Source of the DNA: Anadara kagoshimensis | Taxonomy: Eukaryota; Mollusca; Bivalvia; Arcoida; Arcidae | Direction of reading: 5' to 3' | Assembly: GCA_021292105.1 (NCBI GenBank) | Contig: CM037870.1 | Coordinates: 13,673,234 to 13,737,233 of the forward strand | Length of the DNA stretch: 64,000 nt | In this document: positions 1 to 10,496 of the stretch, piece by piece | Position numbering within the stretch: position 1 is the stretch's first letter | Layout: each line of letters starts with the position of its first letter | Translations under genes and position numbers: made by a program | Notes under the pieces: generated by a model | Seen by the model: only the letters and a program-made list of their open reading frames with translations | Database searches by the model: none | What the model was told of the DNA's origin: nothing

Positions 1-62
1 TTTTATTCCTAATGAATGGTCAAGCGGACAGCTCAATGTTGTTTACCTACAAGACTACTTAC

Positions 63-353
63 CCTGATTTGTAGTTCTTGAGTGGACACTTTGACGTATG
101 TTCTGCCGTGAGATGTATACTTTTCCCCAGCATCCGGTAAGCATCCATGATAGCACGTGGTATACAATAGGCCGAGGGTCCGTTTTCCGACCAAACTAAC
201 AAGTAAGCTGTCTAAATTGTTCAATGGATGAACATAGGAAGTTGTATGCAGCCGCATACAACTGTGTTGGTGGGTATAACAATACTGACAAGATGATAAT
301 ACCCCGACAATGCATATTGCAGCAAAGGTGATACCAGAAAATAACACGTTCAC
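63..353 (-). CDS. Candidate internal coding exon of an unrecognised secreted or membrane protein
   Basis: On the minus strand this stretch is open for 97 codons and is richer in G+C than its surroundings. It ends at a near-consensus splice donor: the coding sequence ends ...ATCAGG and is followed at once by GTAAGT (plus-strand 57-62). A plausible acceptor (pyrimidine-rich run, then AAAG) lies just upstream, at about 354-370. The first 20 or so residues are hydrophobic (LFSGITFAAICIVGVLSSC) and look like a signal peptide or membrane segment. Cysteines follow in SCQYCYTHQHSC and TTCYHGC, and the exon ends KVSTQELQIR. There is no in-frame ATG at the start, so the initiator would lie in an upstream exon to the right; later exons would lie off the left edge. 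I do not recognise the family. The exon reading is inference from open frame, composition and donor; a chance open frame cannot be excluded. Confidence 0.45.
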
Positions 354-884
354 CTTTAAAATGAAATATACATGTAGTAAAATAATTTGAAGCTGAAATA
401 TATGTACATGGAAAACAATCTCGTTATAACGAAATACAAAGTCGTTTTAACGGGATGCTTAACGTTATAACTAGTGGAACGGATAACAGGTAAAATATTT
501 CACATCGAGATTACAGCATCAAAATTGGCATAAAGGTTCCTTATGTAGCAAATTATAAGAAGAGGTAGTTGGCCATCTCAAATTTTGAATGGCGTCATTA
601 AAAAAAAGTATTGTAATGTCCTCTGAGCAACTTGTAGTTCACTACAATTCACTACAACGTCACTCGTTATAACGATTTTTTCTCTATTTAGTTAAAATCA
701 TTGCAGATAAACATTGTTTACCAAAACTATTTGCTTCTAAAATACTTAAACTCTGAAAAAACAAAGTTATGATTCTACAATCATTCTAAGTGTCAGTTGA
801 TTTGGTAAAATACAATTTGGCACTTCAGTTTTTCTCATTCCATGATCTAAACATATTTGGATTCCAACAAATTTTGTCCAATTT
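354..884. other. Non-coding stretch with two CGTTATAACG palindromes
   Basis: No gene seen. The perfect 10-nt palindrome CGTTATAACG occurs at 422-431 and again at 664-673, each followed by similar AT-rich sequence. They could be the ends of an old miniature transposon, but no target duplication is visible. Confidence 0.3.
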
Positions 885-927
885 CTACTAATGAGGAATT
901 TTATTCCGAAACGACTGTTTAGTGCTA
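885..927 (+). ncRNA. Degenerate type I hammerhead ribozyme relic
   Basis: Visible parts in order: CTAATGA (core CTGATGA with one change), a helix II of GGAAT / ATTCC closed by TTT, the invariant GAAA, a tiny helix III (AC, loop GACT, GT), cleavage-site T, then TAGTGCT as the 3' strand of helix I. The 5' strand of helix I is eroded, so only about 3 bp remain. It shares the same consensus as 25650-25687 and 47277-47322. Probably inactive. Confidence 0.45.
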
Positions 928-1166
928 TATGTAATAATTTATTTCAATGTTCTAAAGAAAGATATAAAAATTTAAAAATATTTATGTTGTGTTGTTATAT
1001 GAGGAAAAAATCAGTAACATTATGTATATATTGAAGTTAGACTTACCATCTTGTATTTATAACAGTTCAATAATATGAAAGATAAGATATATATATTCAA
1101 AGTGTATTAAAAACCAGGTCAATAGGTGACATAAACCTGACCAGTCTTATCTTATAGACTGGCTGA

Positions 1167-1770
1167 AAATGCCAAGGTGTTAGAAATCATCTGCCTTTGA
1201 CACCTAACCACTGTGGTAGCTTAGTTGGTAGAATGCTTGCTCCATAAGTGGGAGGTCGTGGGTTCGAACACAAAATAGCAAGGTTTTAAACATCATCTGT
1301 CTTTGACACCTAACCACTGTGGTAGCTCAAATGGTAGAGTGCTCGCTCCATAAGTAAGAGTGGGGGTGGGGTGGGTGGGTCGTGGGTTCGAACACAAAAT
1401 AGCAAGGTTTTAGACATCATCTGTCTTTGACACCTAACCAGTGTGGTAGCTTAGTTGGTAGAGTGCTCGCCCCATAAGTGAGAGTTGGAGGTCGTGGGTT
1501 CGAACACAAAATGGCAAGGACTTAGGAACCATCTGTCTTCAACACCTAACCACTGTGGTAGCTCAGTTGTAAAAGTGCTCGCTCCATAAGTGGGAGGTCG
1601 TGGGTTCGAACACAAAATGGCAAGGTTTTAGACATCATCTGTTTTTGACAACTAACCACTGTGGTAGCTCAGTTGATAGAGTGCTCGCTCCATAAGTGAG
1701 AGTGGGAGGTCGTGGGTTCGAACACAAAATGGCACGGGTTTCGACATCATCTGTCTTTAACACCTAACCA
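1167..1770 (+). repeat. Tandem array of five tRNA-like SINE heads
   Basis: Five head-to-tail units each carry a tRNA-type head starting CTGTGGTAGC at 1211, 1317, 1441, 1553 and 1659; a sixth head at 1771 begins a full SINE. Spacings are 106, 124, 112, 106 and 112. Each head has a box A-like segment (TAGCTCAGTTGGTAGAGTG, with changes) and a box B-like GGTTCGAACAC, then jumps to a spacer (AAAATGGCAAGG... CATCTGTCTTTGACACCTAACCA). The SINE body after box B is absent. Unit 2 has an extra G-rich insertion near 1362-1380. The spacer end resembles the target-site flank of the full SINE that follows, suggesting local tandem duplication rather than repeated insertion. Confidence 0.85.
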
Positions 1771-2122
1771 CTGCGGTAGCTCAGTTGGTAGAGTGTTCGC
1801 TCCATAAGTGAGAGTACGTGGGTTCGAACCCCGACCGGGTCTGACCCAAGACTTGAAAGTGGGTAGTGACTGTTCTTTCGCGAAGCACTCGATATTTCGA
1901 AATGAAAGTCATGGTTCTTTCGGATGGGAACTTAACATAAACGAGGTCCCGTGTCATGGTTGGCGTGACACGAAAAAGAACCCTGCTGTATAATGCCATC
2001 AGCGCAATGCACAGACACAATCTTCGTCTATAGCTTGCGACGTCTTGATATAAGTGAAAATTCTTGACTGGGACGTTAAACACCATTACTCATGATCAAC
2101 TCAACTCAACTCAACTCAACTG
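1771..2122 (+). mobile_element. tRNA-derived SINE (family S1), full length
   Basis: A tRNA-like head (box A TAGCTCAGTTGGTAGAGTG; box B GGTTCGAACCC) is followed by a body with GGGTCTGACCCAAGACTTG and a 3' domain ending GGACGTTAAACACCATTACT, then a (CAACT)n tail. The flank before the head (TTTAACACCT) and the flank after the tail (TTTGACACCT) match in 9 of 10 positions, fitting an eroded target duplication. It is non-autonomous, with a Pol III-type internal promoter, and would be mobilised by a LINE. The 3' domain is widespread in mollusc SINEs. Confidence 0.85.
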
Positions 2123-2720
2123 TTTGACACCTGATAGGAACAGCGCTTTACAGGGTAAATTATCCACGATATTAAAGTATAGTCGCTCGCAAAACAGAAC
2201 ACCCTCAGCAAACCAAATCAAATTACTCTCCTTTGTTCAGGTGAATAAATAATATAATAATAAAGTAATAGTAAATTTAAATACATCCTTCTTCTGATAG
2301 GGAACGAAGACATGTGATGATAAACTTCTCCCTTTAACAGTTCTCCTTAGAGGTATAGTATTTCCTTTCAAGCAAGCACTATAGGGGAACAGCTCCCTTA
2401 GGGAGAGATCCGCAGTTGTGTTAATTTTGCAAAAGATTCTTGACCATTTTAAATTCCTGAACAAATATATATCTTTTTGTCATTGCGTTCTGACACGTTG
2501 TAATGTAGGAGTTATGTCCCTTACAACGTTAAGAAATAAAAACAAATAATTAAAAAACTACTCTATGTTCCAATCACAAAGCAAATTTCGGTAAATTTGC
2601 GACTTTCCAGGCCAGGTGCTCCTTCTGTTTAGCTAGCTACACCCACCGTGACGAGTAAAATTAAAATTTGAAATGAAAGTAACATATGGAACTATAGGGC
2701 GTCAGTTATAAACAGTTCCT
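2123..2720. other. No feature recognised
   Basis: AT-rich sequence between two SINEs. Short open frames here do not resemble proteins. Confidence 0.5.
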
Positions 2721-2733
2721 CTCGCCGCCTAGG

Positions 2734-3061
2734 AACCACTGCGGTAGCTCAGTTGGTAGAGTGGTCGCTCCGTAAGTGGGAGGTCGTGGGTTCGAACCCC
2801 GTCCGGGTCTGACCCAAGACATGAAAGTGGGTAGTGACTGTTCTTTCGCCAAGCACTCGGCGTCACGGTTCTTTCGGATGGGAACTTAAAATAAACGAGG
2901 TCCCGTGTCCCAGTATGTGTGGCACGATAAAGAACCCTGCTGCATAATGCCATAAGTGCAACGCACAGGCAAAATTTCTACACCTTCGCCTATAGCTGGC
3001 GACGTCTCGATATAAGTGAAATATTCTTGACTGGGACGTTAAACACCATTACTCAACTCAA
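2734..3061 (+). mobile_element. tRNA-derived SINE S1 with intact 13-bp target duplication
   Basis: Full-length copy with box A, box B (GGTTCGAACCC), body, GGGACGTTAAAC domain and ACTCAACTC tail. It is flanked on both sides by CTCGCCGCCTAGG (2721-2733 and 3062-3074), a perfect target-site duplication. The intact duplication marks it as one of the younger insertions here. Confidence 0.9.
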
Positions 3062-3074
3062 CTCGCCGCCTAGG

Positions 3075-3185
3075 CACGTTAAATACATCCCACTGCACAT
3101 TACCCTGAGCACATTGCAAAGATTAAACTCCTACAACTTTACTTATAGTTGGTGACGTCTCAATATAATATTCTTGACAACATTA
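3075..3185 (+). mobile_element. Old SINE 3'-end fragment
   Basis: Sequence related to the SINE 3' domain (TTGGTGACGTCTCAATATAA, then ATTCTTGACA) lies directly downstream of the younger copy, with no head. It is an eroded fragment. Confidence 0.5.
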
Positions 3186-3317
3186 ACAACAGCAGCAACA
3201 ACCTGTTTTATTCGACATTGTTATATTTGTTACAATACATAACCCTTCAATATCATATTATGGTATTATTATTCCATTTATTCGTCGCTTTCTTAACATC
3301 GTATAAGTTAGTAAAGG

Positions 3318-4058
3318 TGTTGCTGGTGCTGCTGCTGCTGCTGATGATGGTGATGGTGGTGCTACTGCTGCTGATGATGATGATGGTGATGGTGGTGCTG
3401 CTGCTGCTGATGGTGATGGTGGTGGTGCTGATGATGATGATGATGGTGATGGTGATGGTGGTGCTGCTGCTGATGATGATGATGATGGTGATGGTGGTGC
3501 TGCTGCTGCTGATGGTGATGGTGATGGTGGTGCTGCTGCTGCTGCTGATGATGATGGTGATGGTGGTGGTGCTGCTGCTGATGATGATGGTGATGGTGGT
3601 GCTGCTGCTGCTGATGATGATGGTGATGGTGGTGCTGCTGCTGCTGATGGTGATGGTGGTGGTGCTGCTGATGATGATGATGGTGGTGGTGGTGGTGGTG
3701 CTGCTGCTGATGATGATGGTGGTGGTGGTGCTGCTGCTGCTGATGATGATGGTGATGGTGGTGGTGCTGCTGCTGATGATGATGATGGTGTTGCTGCTGG
3801 TGGTGGTGGTGGTGGTGGTGCTGCTGCTGCTGGTGGTGGTGGTGTTGCTGATGGTGGTAGAGGTGGTGGTGGTGGTAGTGGTGCTGGTGGTGGTGCTGAT
3901 GATGATGGTTGTGGTGGTGGTGGTGCTGCTGCTGATGATGGTGATGGTGGTGGTGGTGCTGCTGATGATGATGGTGGTGGTGGTGGTGGTGCTGCTGCTG
4001 CTGCTGGTGGTGGTGGTGGTGGTGCTGCTGCTGCTGCTGATGATGATGATGATGAGTA
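3318..4058. repeat. 740-bp compound trinucleotide microsatellite (GCT/GAT/GGT)
   Basis: An uninterrupted trinucleotide tract mixes GCT, GAT and GGT triplets in a loose higher-order order (several GCT, then GAT, then GGT) repeated about every 25-35 bases. All three plus-strand frames are depleted of stops, giving a false open frame of only V, L and M residues. The phase stays in threes, with few indels. Confidence 0.95.
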
Positions 4059-4260
4059 GATTAAAGAAGTATTAATGACTATCTTAATTAATAAAAAGAT
4101 ATTAGATTTCCGTACTTAAAATCGAAAATAACATTTGTTAGGTACATGACGTATAACTTATGTTTTTGAATATTATTAGTCAACTGTTATAAAACGTTAC
4201 ATCTGATGATGGATATCCCCCGTGTCCAATCAAACATCTTTTAATGGTGCTTCAATCCAT

Positions 4261-4482
4261 TGTACAGACCTGTCTAAAATTTAACACCAAATTCACGAAT
4301 TTGTACCGAATCGACAGCAAATCTCGGTCACTTATTAGCCATATTGCGACAACTTTTTGGCAGCTGCTATTTATCTCTTAACAGCTTTTCAACCACTAGC
4401 GATCTATTACCTGGCCACTCGACAGTTAAACTACGGTTTATTTTGGTTAGCTCAGTGATAAACTTTCGACATGTCTGTAATG
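4261..4482. mobile_element. MITE A copy, full length
   Basis: Ends TGTACAGACCTGTCTAAAAT and ...AACTTTCGACATGTCTGTAA are the inverted termini of the family. Consensus ends are CAGTACAGACCTGTCGAAAG and its reverse complement, next to TA. The interior has degenerate CGGCAGCT-type inverted segments. It is a non-autonomous DNA transposon, Tc1/mariner-like by its TA target. Confidence 0.8.
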
Positions 4483-4837
4483 CAAGTAAGACAGCTGGCG
4501 AGTTCTCATTCAATAGTCATGTTTAAATACAATCCCCGTTTGATGTCTTGCAGAGAAAACTCGCTTCTTTTGCAGAACTAATTATCCCGTAATGTTCAAA
4601 TATTTTATATTTAAATTTTTTGCACGTCATGGTAATTTTGTAATATGGTTTTGAAATTAAATCTGGTTATTGTCACCCCAGGGAAGAGGTAATGAAAAAA
4701 CTATAAGGAGTCATTTAGGAATTTATAATTGGTATTTAGTAGTGATGATGATATTATTTAAAATTAAAAGAGTTTTAGCATATGTTTTAATCAACGTAGA
4801 CATATAACAGATACATACATGTACGTATATTTATTGT
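4483..4837. other. No feature recognised
   Basis: AT-rich sequence without gene-like open frames or known repeats. Confidence 0.5.
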
Positions 4838-5152
4838 GAAAACCTTGAAGTAACATTGTTTTCACAAAAGGATTAACATGCGATCGGGCAACTATGGAAT
4901 GATCTTTTTCCTATTATTTCTCTGACAGGGAAACTTATTAATATGTAACATGAAATTCCTTTCTTAAATAAAATAATAAATGCACTTTTAAATGTTGATT
5001 TAAAAAAAATCAAATTTCAATTGGAATTAAACACATTCATTTCATAGTTTTCCGATTAAATGCTGATAGTATAGTAACAGGGATGTCAGATTCGAGCGCC
5101 TTTGTGAAAAAATATTTTTCAACACATGTATTGCATTGTATACAGTCAAACA

Positions 5153-5340
5153 TATAAACGTACAAACCTGTCTGTAAAGGCCACCCAAAGGGAACCAGTA
5201 AAAGTGGCCTTTATTGGCAAGTGTCCTTTTTATACAAGTTCAAATAATATGAATAAAGAACAAATTTGGATACAATTATACTAGCCTTGATAAGCAGGTG
5301 GTCCTTTTATAGAGGTGGCCTGTAAGACAGGTAGGACGGT
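5153..5340 (+). mobile_element. MITE B copy
   Basis: It begins CAGTCAAAC and ends in a degraded GACAGGTAGGACGGT, after TA. The interior has the family's paired AGGCCACC / GGTGGCCT segments and GAATAAAGAACAA. The start carries a small extra segment (ATATAAACGTA). Confidence 0.75.
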
Positions 5341-7127
5341 ATTACAAAACATTAAAGTAACAACGTTTTCACAAAAGGATTAGCATGTGATCGGACAACT
5401 ATAGAATGATTATTTTCCGAAATATCGCCACGTCAAGGAGACTTCTGACAGGGAATTTCATCAAAATGATGGAAAATAGAAATTTTAGAAGTTATATAAC
5501 GAAAACTTTATCTCGTGTCCAAATGACATTCAGTATCACAATTATTTAGATTACTAATTGCACATCGATAATGTTAACTAGACTTTCTCTTTCTGTAGTT
5601 CTTTTAAGCACTATAAAAATAGTTGATACCCCTGGTTGCCTTTTTATCAGTGATTATATGTCAAAGACTGATAGGGGCCACCAAGCGCCACAACAGCACC
5701 TATCTAGAAGTATAGAAGGAATAGGATGATAACCACTGTTCGGGGATTGGTCGTAACTTAGTTTTTTTACAGAAAAAAGATCGCTCTAAAGCTCTGTGAC
5801 TGAATTTAGTTCCCCTTTTTTTACAATCCGTGACCCTAAAGTTACAAAAACAAAGGTAATTGTACAAAGCAATTTTAGAGGTTATATATATGATAACAAA
5901 CATATCTCGAGCCCAATTACATTTTAGCATCTCATTTATGTGCTTCGCTTCTTGTTGCATAATATATTACAAAAGTCATGCAAAATAACTTCTAGACCAC
6001 TATTAACAAATTTTGTTATACTTTTGCATCAGAAGTTATATAAGGACAACTTTATCTCGTGCCCATGTGATATTTATCATCACAATTATTTAGATTACTA
6101 ATTGCACATCTATAATGTTAACTAGACTTTCTCTTTCTATAATTCTTTTAAGCACTATAAAAGATATCTGATACCCCTGGTTGCCTTTTTATCATTGATA
6201 AAATTGATTAAATGTCAAAGACTCATATGGACACTTACCTGGAGGTATAGTAGGAGCTTTGGTGCTGACCGCTGTTCAGAGCTTGATCTTAACAGATCCA
6301 TACCTCTATGACCAAATTTAGCTAATCTGGGGTCTTGAAGTTAAATAAGCAAGGATAATAGGAAAATGACGATTTTAGAAGTTATGTGACAACAAACTTA
6401 TGCCGTCTCGATAGACATCATGTTGGAACCAATTTACGTATGGTTACACGGTGTTACTCATATCACGTTGGATATATACCTGTAGATTACTGTGACAAAA
6501 ACATACCGCATTTTTGGTTCCTTCAAAAAGATGAAAAATGGATATTTTAGATGTTACATGTATATAAGGACAAATTTATCTCGTGTCCATGTGGCATTTA
6601 GCATCACAGTTATATAGATTACTAATTGCACATCAATAATAGTTAACTAGACTTTCTCTTTCTATAGTTCTTTCAAGTCTGATACCCCTGGTTACTTTTG
6701 TACTATCATTGATTATATGTCAAATTATAAAGACATAAAGACTCATATGGGCCACCACTGTCTGAAACAACATTTAATTCAAACGTAAAAAGAACATGAG
6801 CGCTGGCCACTGTTCGAAGTTTGAGCTTTAAAGCAGGGGAAGTCGCTCTAAATTAAAACCGTGACAAATTTGCCGCTTTTTAGGGTATGTTGGCTGAGGC
6901 TAATAACCTTGTTTTTTTACAGGAAAAAGAGACCGCTTTAAGCTTCTATGACAAAATTTAGTCACCCGTTTTACTATCTGGGATCCTGAAGTTAAAAAAA
7001 CAAGGACAATTGGAAATAGTGATTTTAGAAATTATTTGACGACAAACTTATCTCGTGTCCAATAACATTTAGCATCAATTTATGTTTTTCGTTTTTATTA
7101 CATTAAATTAGTACACTAGTACAGTAA

Positions 7128-7428
7128 GTAGGAGGTCGTGGGTTCGATCCCCGGCCGGGTCTGACCCAAGACTTGAAAGCGGGTAGTGACTGTTCTTTCG
7201 CCAAGCACTCGGCATTACGAAATGAAAGTCACGGTTCTTTTGGATGGGAACCTAAAATAAACGAGGTCCCGTGTCACGGTGGGCTTGGCACGCTAAAGAA
7301 TCCTGCTGTATAATGCCATAAGCGCAACGTACAGGCAAAATTTCTGCACCTTCGCCTATTACTGGCGACGTCTCGATATAAGTGAAATATTCTTGACTGG
7401 GACGTTAAACACCATTACTCAACTCTAC
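7128..7428 (+). mobile_element. SINE S1, 5'-truncated
   Basis: It lacks box A, starting at GTAAGTAGGAGG, but keeps box B-like GGTTCGATCCC, the body and the GGGACGTTAAAC domain with an ACTCAACTC tail. It sits inside the ~0.5-kb tandem array. Confidence 0.85.
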
Positions 7429-7684
7429 TATTAACAAAATTTTGTTGCACTTGTGCGATTTGGTTTCTTCAAAAAGATGGAAAATAGAGATTTTAGATGT
7501 TATATAAAGGACAATTTTATCTCGTGTCCATGTGGCATTTAGCATTCACAATTTTTTAGATTACTAATTGCACATCGATAATGTTAACTAGACTTTCTCT
7601 TTCTATGTTTCTTTCAAGCACTATAAAAGATATTTGATACCCCTTGTTGCCTTTTTATCATTGATTATATGTCAAAGCTATTTC

Positions 7685-8768
7685 CTCTTTCCATGTTGAA
7701 ATATTGATCACACTTTCACAGATATCCGCATAATTATTAAATACTTCTTTCGCTTTTTTCAAAAAAGCTTTTAAACAGTAATTCTACATAATTACAAAAC
7801 AATCATAGTGCTACACTTAACGGTACTACACAATTAAATACAAGAAACTCCGAGGTAAAGATAGACCACGCACCTTATCACAATAATTATCATACTGGTG
7901 TTTACATTGAAAGCTTTCAAGAAATGACAAAAATTATCTATGACGGTGAAAGGAGAAAAATAATGATGATTCGACTGATATACAAGGGTCTATGTAATAG
8001 TAAAAGACAAGTACATGTATACCGAAAAACAGTAAGCATTTGTTTGTAGAGTTTGGTAACCGTATGTCTAGATATACATGTACTTTGTTTTTAAAATGCA
8101 TTCAATAGAAATTTTAAATATTAATAATACTAATAATATTAATAATAGTTTCTTGGGTTAGAACACCAGTCGGGTCTGATCAAGACATGAAATAAGGTAG
8201 AGACTGTTCTTTCGCCAAACACTCTGCATTTAGAAATGAAAGTCACGGGGTCCTTTGGAAGAATCCCTAAAAACCGATGCCCCTGCCACGCCTGCCTTCT
8301 CTGCACATTGCCTTGAGCGCACTGCAAAAAGTCAAAATTTCTGCGCTTTATCTACAGTTTGTGATGTCTCGATATAAGTGAAATATTCTTAAATGGAAAA
8401 AAAACCCATTCAATCAATTAATAAATCTTTCCATGTTGAATTATTGATCAAACTTTCACAGAAATAAATACCTCTTTCGTTTTTTAAAGCTTTAAAACAG
8501 TAATTCTATATAATTACAAAACAATCACAGTGCTAGACTTAACGGTCCTACACAATTAAATACAAGAAATGCCGAAGTAAAGATAAACCACGCACCTTAT
8601 CACAATAATTATCATACTGGTGTTTACACAGAAAGCTTTCTAGAAATGACAAAAATTATGTACGACGGCAAAAGAAGAAAAATAATGATGATTCAACTGA
8701 TATGTACAAGGGTCTAAGTGTTAGTAAAAGACACGTACATGCATACCGCAAACAGTAAGCTATTATTT
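7685..8768 (+). repeat. Direct duplication of a ~350-bp block
   Basis: Block 7685-8045 recurs at 8425-8768, about 740 bases downstream, with high identity. The best-conserved core includes CCACGCACCTTATCACAATA and the following ATTATCATACTGG. Other shared segments are CAAGAAA/CTAGAAA..TGACAAAAATTAT and AAAATAATGATGATTC. An old SINE lies between the copies. Confidence 0.8.
8155..8400 (+). mobile_element. Older SINE copy (family S2), head eroded
   Basis: Shares GGGTCTGATCAAGACATGAA, TGTTCTTTCGCCAAACACTC and TGTCTCGATATAAGTGAAAT with S1, but has extra CACTGC and CATTGCC segments. It ends in a (CAAT)-type tail (ATTCAATCAATTAA) instead of (CAACT)n. Confidence 0.65.
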
Positions 8769-8774
8769 TGTCGA

Positions 8775-8955
8775 GTCGGTCGTTATCACAATATTGTTGA
8801 TAAGTATGATGTCTATGTATCCAAAATTATCCTTGATTTATTCGACATCGCATATCATTTCCAATATATTTTAATTTCACACGTCGCGGGTGTAGCTAGC
8901 TAAACAGGAGGTGATTATCATTCTAGAGCACCCGGCCTCAATTCTCTATGTTTCA
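8775..8955 (+). pseudogene. Element C reverse-transcriptase tail, degraded copy
   Basis: Translation gives GRYHNIVDKYDVYVSKIILD, matching the C-terminal end of element C (GRHHSIVDKFHVSVSRIALD at 16.5 kb), followed by the 3'-UTR signature GGTGTAGCTAGCTAAACAGG. The coding part is short and 5'-truncated. Confidence 0.65.
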
Positions 8956-8981
8956 AAGACCCAAGTTTCGTTGGGAATGCA

Positions 8982-9160
8982 CAGTCAAACCTGTCTATAA
9001 AGGCCACCCAAGTGGACTAGTAAAAGAGATCGTAATGGCAGGTGACTTTATATATACAGGTTCAAATAATATGAATAAAGAACAATTGGGATACAATTCT
9101 ACTGGCCTTTATAAGCAGGCGCCTCTTATTGGGAGGTAGCTTCTAAGGCAGGCTGGACTG
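8982..9160 (+). mobile_element. MITE B copy, full length
   Basis: Termini CAGTCAAACCTGTCTATAAA and ...AAGGCAGGCTGGACTG are imperfect inverted repeats. The interior has GGCCACC and its inverse. Confidence 0.85.
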
Positions 9161-9250
9161 TGTACATAAAATGTTACTTAAACGAATTCATTAAGAATAT
9201 TTTAATTTAAACATGAATGTATAATCAACTCTTCCGTCTGTTCTGATGCT

Positions 9251-9303
9251 GTTAAGATGACTTGCGCTTCTGAAAAGTTTTCAGGAGCGCAATTCATCTT
9301 AAC
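9251..9303. mobile_element. Small fold-back element (53 bp)
   Basis: GTTAAGATGACTTGCGC pairs with GCGCAATTCATCTTAAC, and the centre (CTGAAAAGTTTTCAG) is palindromic. The arms are about 26 bp with few mismatches, so this is either a hairpin or the palindromic remnant of a MITE. Confidence 0.65.
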
Positions 9304-9363
9304 AACATGTTATATTGGTATATTGAAAATTCTGAGAATTCATAAAAATCTAGATGGAAATTA

Positions 9364-9460
9364 TTTTTAATTTTCTCTTTTATTATTAATTTTGTTATTC
9401 TAATCCAAATTTTTAATTTTCTCTTTTATTATTAATTTTTTTTATTCCAATATGATCGAA
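9364..9460 (+). repeat. Two tandem copies of a ~46-bp AT-rich unit
   Basis: TTTTTAATTTTCTCTTTTAT occurs twice, about 46 bases apart, each followed by TATTAATTTT. Confidence 0.8.
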
Positions 9461-9537
9461 ATTCAAACTAGTATTATATATTGTTTATCGATTTAAAAGA
9501 AAAAAAGAAATGCATGACATTGCGTTCTCCATTGTAA

Positions 9538-9771
9538 CAATACAAACCTGTCGAAAATTAAACATTGATGTAACAACAAGAGTCTGAGCTCCACTGCCGA
9601 GTCGCCAAGATATGCGGAAAGCCAGTGACCGAAACGCTACCGAGAGATAAAAACAGCTATCGCAACGAAAATCAGTTGAGATATAGCTAACGAAAGGCAG
9701 AGATAAAACTGTCGATTATGGCGCTAATTCGGTAGTAAAGTGTTAAACTTTCGATTTTCGTCGGAACTGTA
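9538..9771. mobile_element. MITE A copy
   Basis: Left end ACAAACCTGTCGAAAATTAA; right end GTGTTAAACTTTCGA followed by a few extra bases before CGGAACTGTAT. The interior keeps GCCGAGTCGCCAAGATATG-type and GATATAGCTAACGAAAG segments. Confidence 0.75.
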
Positions 9772-9825
9772 TCTGCGGAAATCCAGATGTCGATATCCGA
9801 TCTTGATACATAATATAACAATATA

Positions 9826-10058
9826 CGGTACAGACCTGTCTAAAGTTTAACACCAAACTAACCAATTAGTACCGAATCGGCAGCTCACCTCTGCTCCTCG
9901 TTAGCTACGTTGCTGTACATCTCAACAATATTTAACAACTACAATTTAGCTGTCAGCTGCTTTTTGGACATAAGGTAGCCCTATCTCGGCCAATCAGCAG
10001 CTTAGCTTTGTCTCATTTTCGTTAGCTCAGTGTTAAACCTTTGACAGGCCTATCCTGT
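9826..10058. mobile_element. MITE A copy
   Basis: Ends CGGTACAGACCTGTCTAAAG and GTTAAACCTTTGACAGGCCT. It lies some 55 bases after the previous copy in similar orientation. The interior retains ACCGAATCGGCAGCTCA and CGTTAGCTCAGTGTTAAA. Confidence 0.8.
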
Positions 10059-10496
10059 AGATACACAATATAACCATGTATAGTATATAGATTATCGAGT
10101 TACCTCGGCTTTTATACGTCACTCTCAATCGATTACAAATAAAACTTTTACATTTTAAAGTCTTCCTGGGGATAACAAGTTTCTCTAGACGATATTGGAT
10201 ATTCAAGAACACTTACAAGTGCTACATTCAGTCCTGTCGGACATAATTTGTATTGATTATCTCCCCTTATGGATTCAACCCGAAGTAGTCTCTTGTTGAC
10301 CAATTCATTTAAAGAGCCTAATTAGATTTGTGAGTTTTATTGTGTCTCGGGTTAACGACTGTATAACGTGAATACATCGGGGTATAAAATAATATTATGG
10401 TGATGTGTAAATGTTTGTATCAAACTAAACCTCAATGATAATTAAATTGGTTCACGATGACGGAACTGATGCGAATTTATCTGACTCCATGTTTTC
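10059..10496. other. No feature recognised
   Basis: Ordinary AT-rich sequence before the 10.5-13.3 kb array. Confidence 0.5.

Larger units (their letters stand above)
4838..7690 (+). repeat. Tandem array of about five diverged ~0.5-kb units
   Basis: Landmarks repeat in order. TTCACAAAAGGATTA lies at 4861 and again, in variant form, at 5368. AATTGCACATC lies near 5556, 6100, 6624 and 7566, each followed by a TTAACTAGACTTTCTCTTTC-type segment. A second submotif (CACTGTTCG..., later ACAGGAAAAAGA, then TTATCTCGTGTCC) repeats near 5735, 6270 and 6800. A MITE B copy (5153-5340) and a SINE (7128-7428) interrupt it. Units carry no coding potential. The third-to-fourth gap is longer by roughly the SINE length. 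Confidence 0.7.

Noticed and set aside
3149-4075. 308-codon open frame made almost only of V, L and M
   Set aside because: It is the translation of a GCT/GAT/GGT microsatellite; no start context, splice sites or domain.
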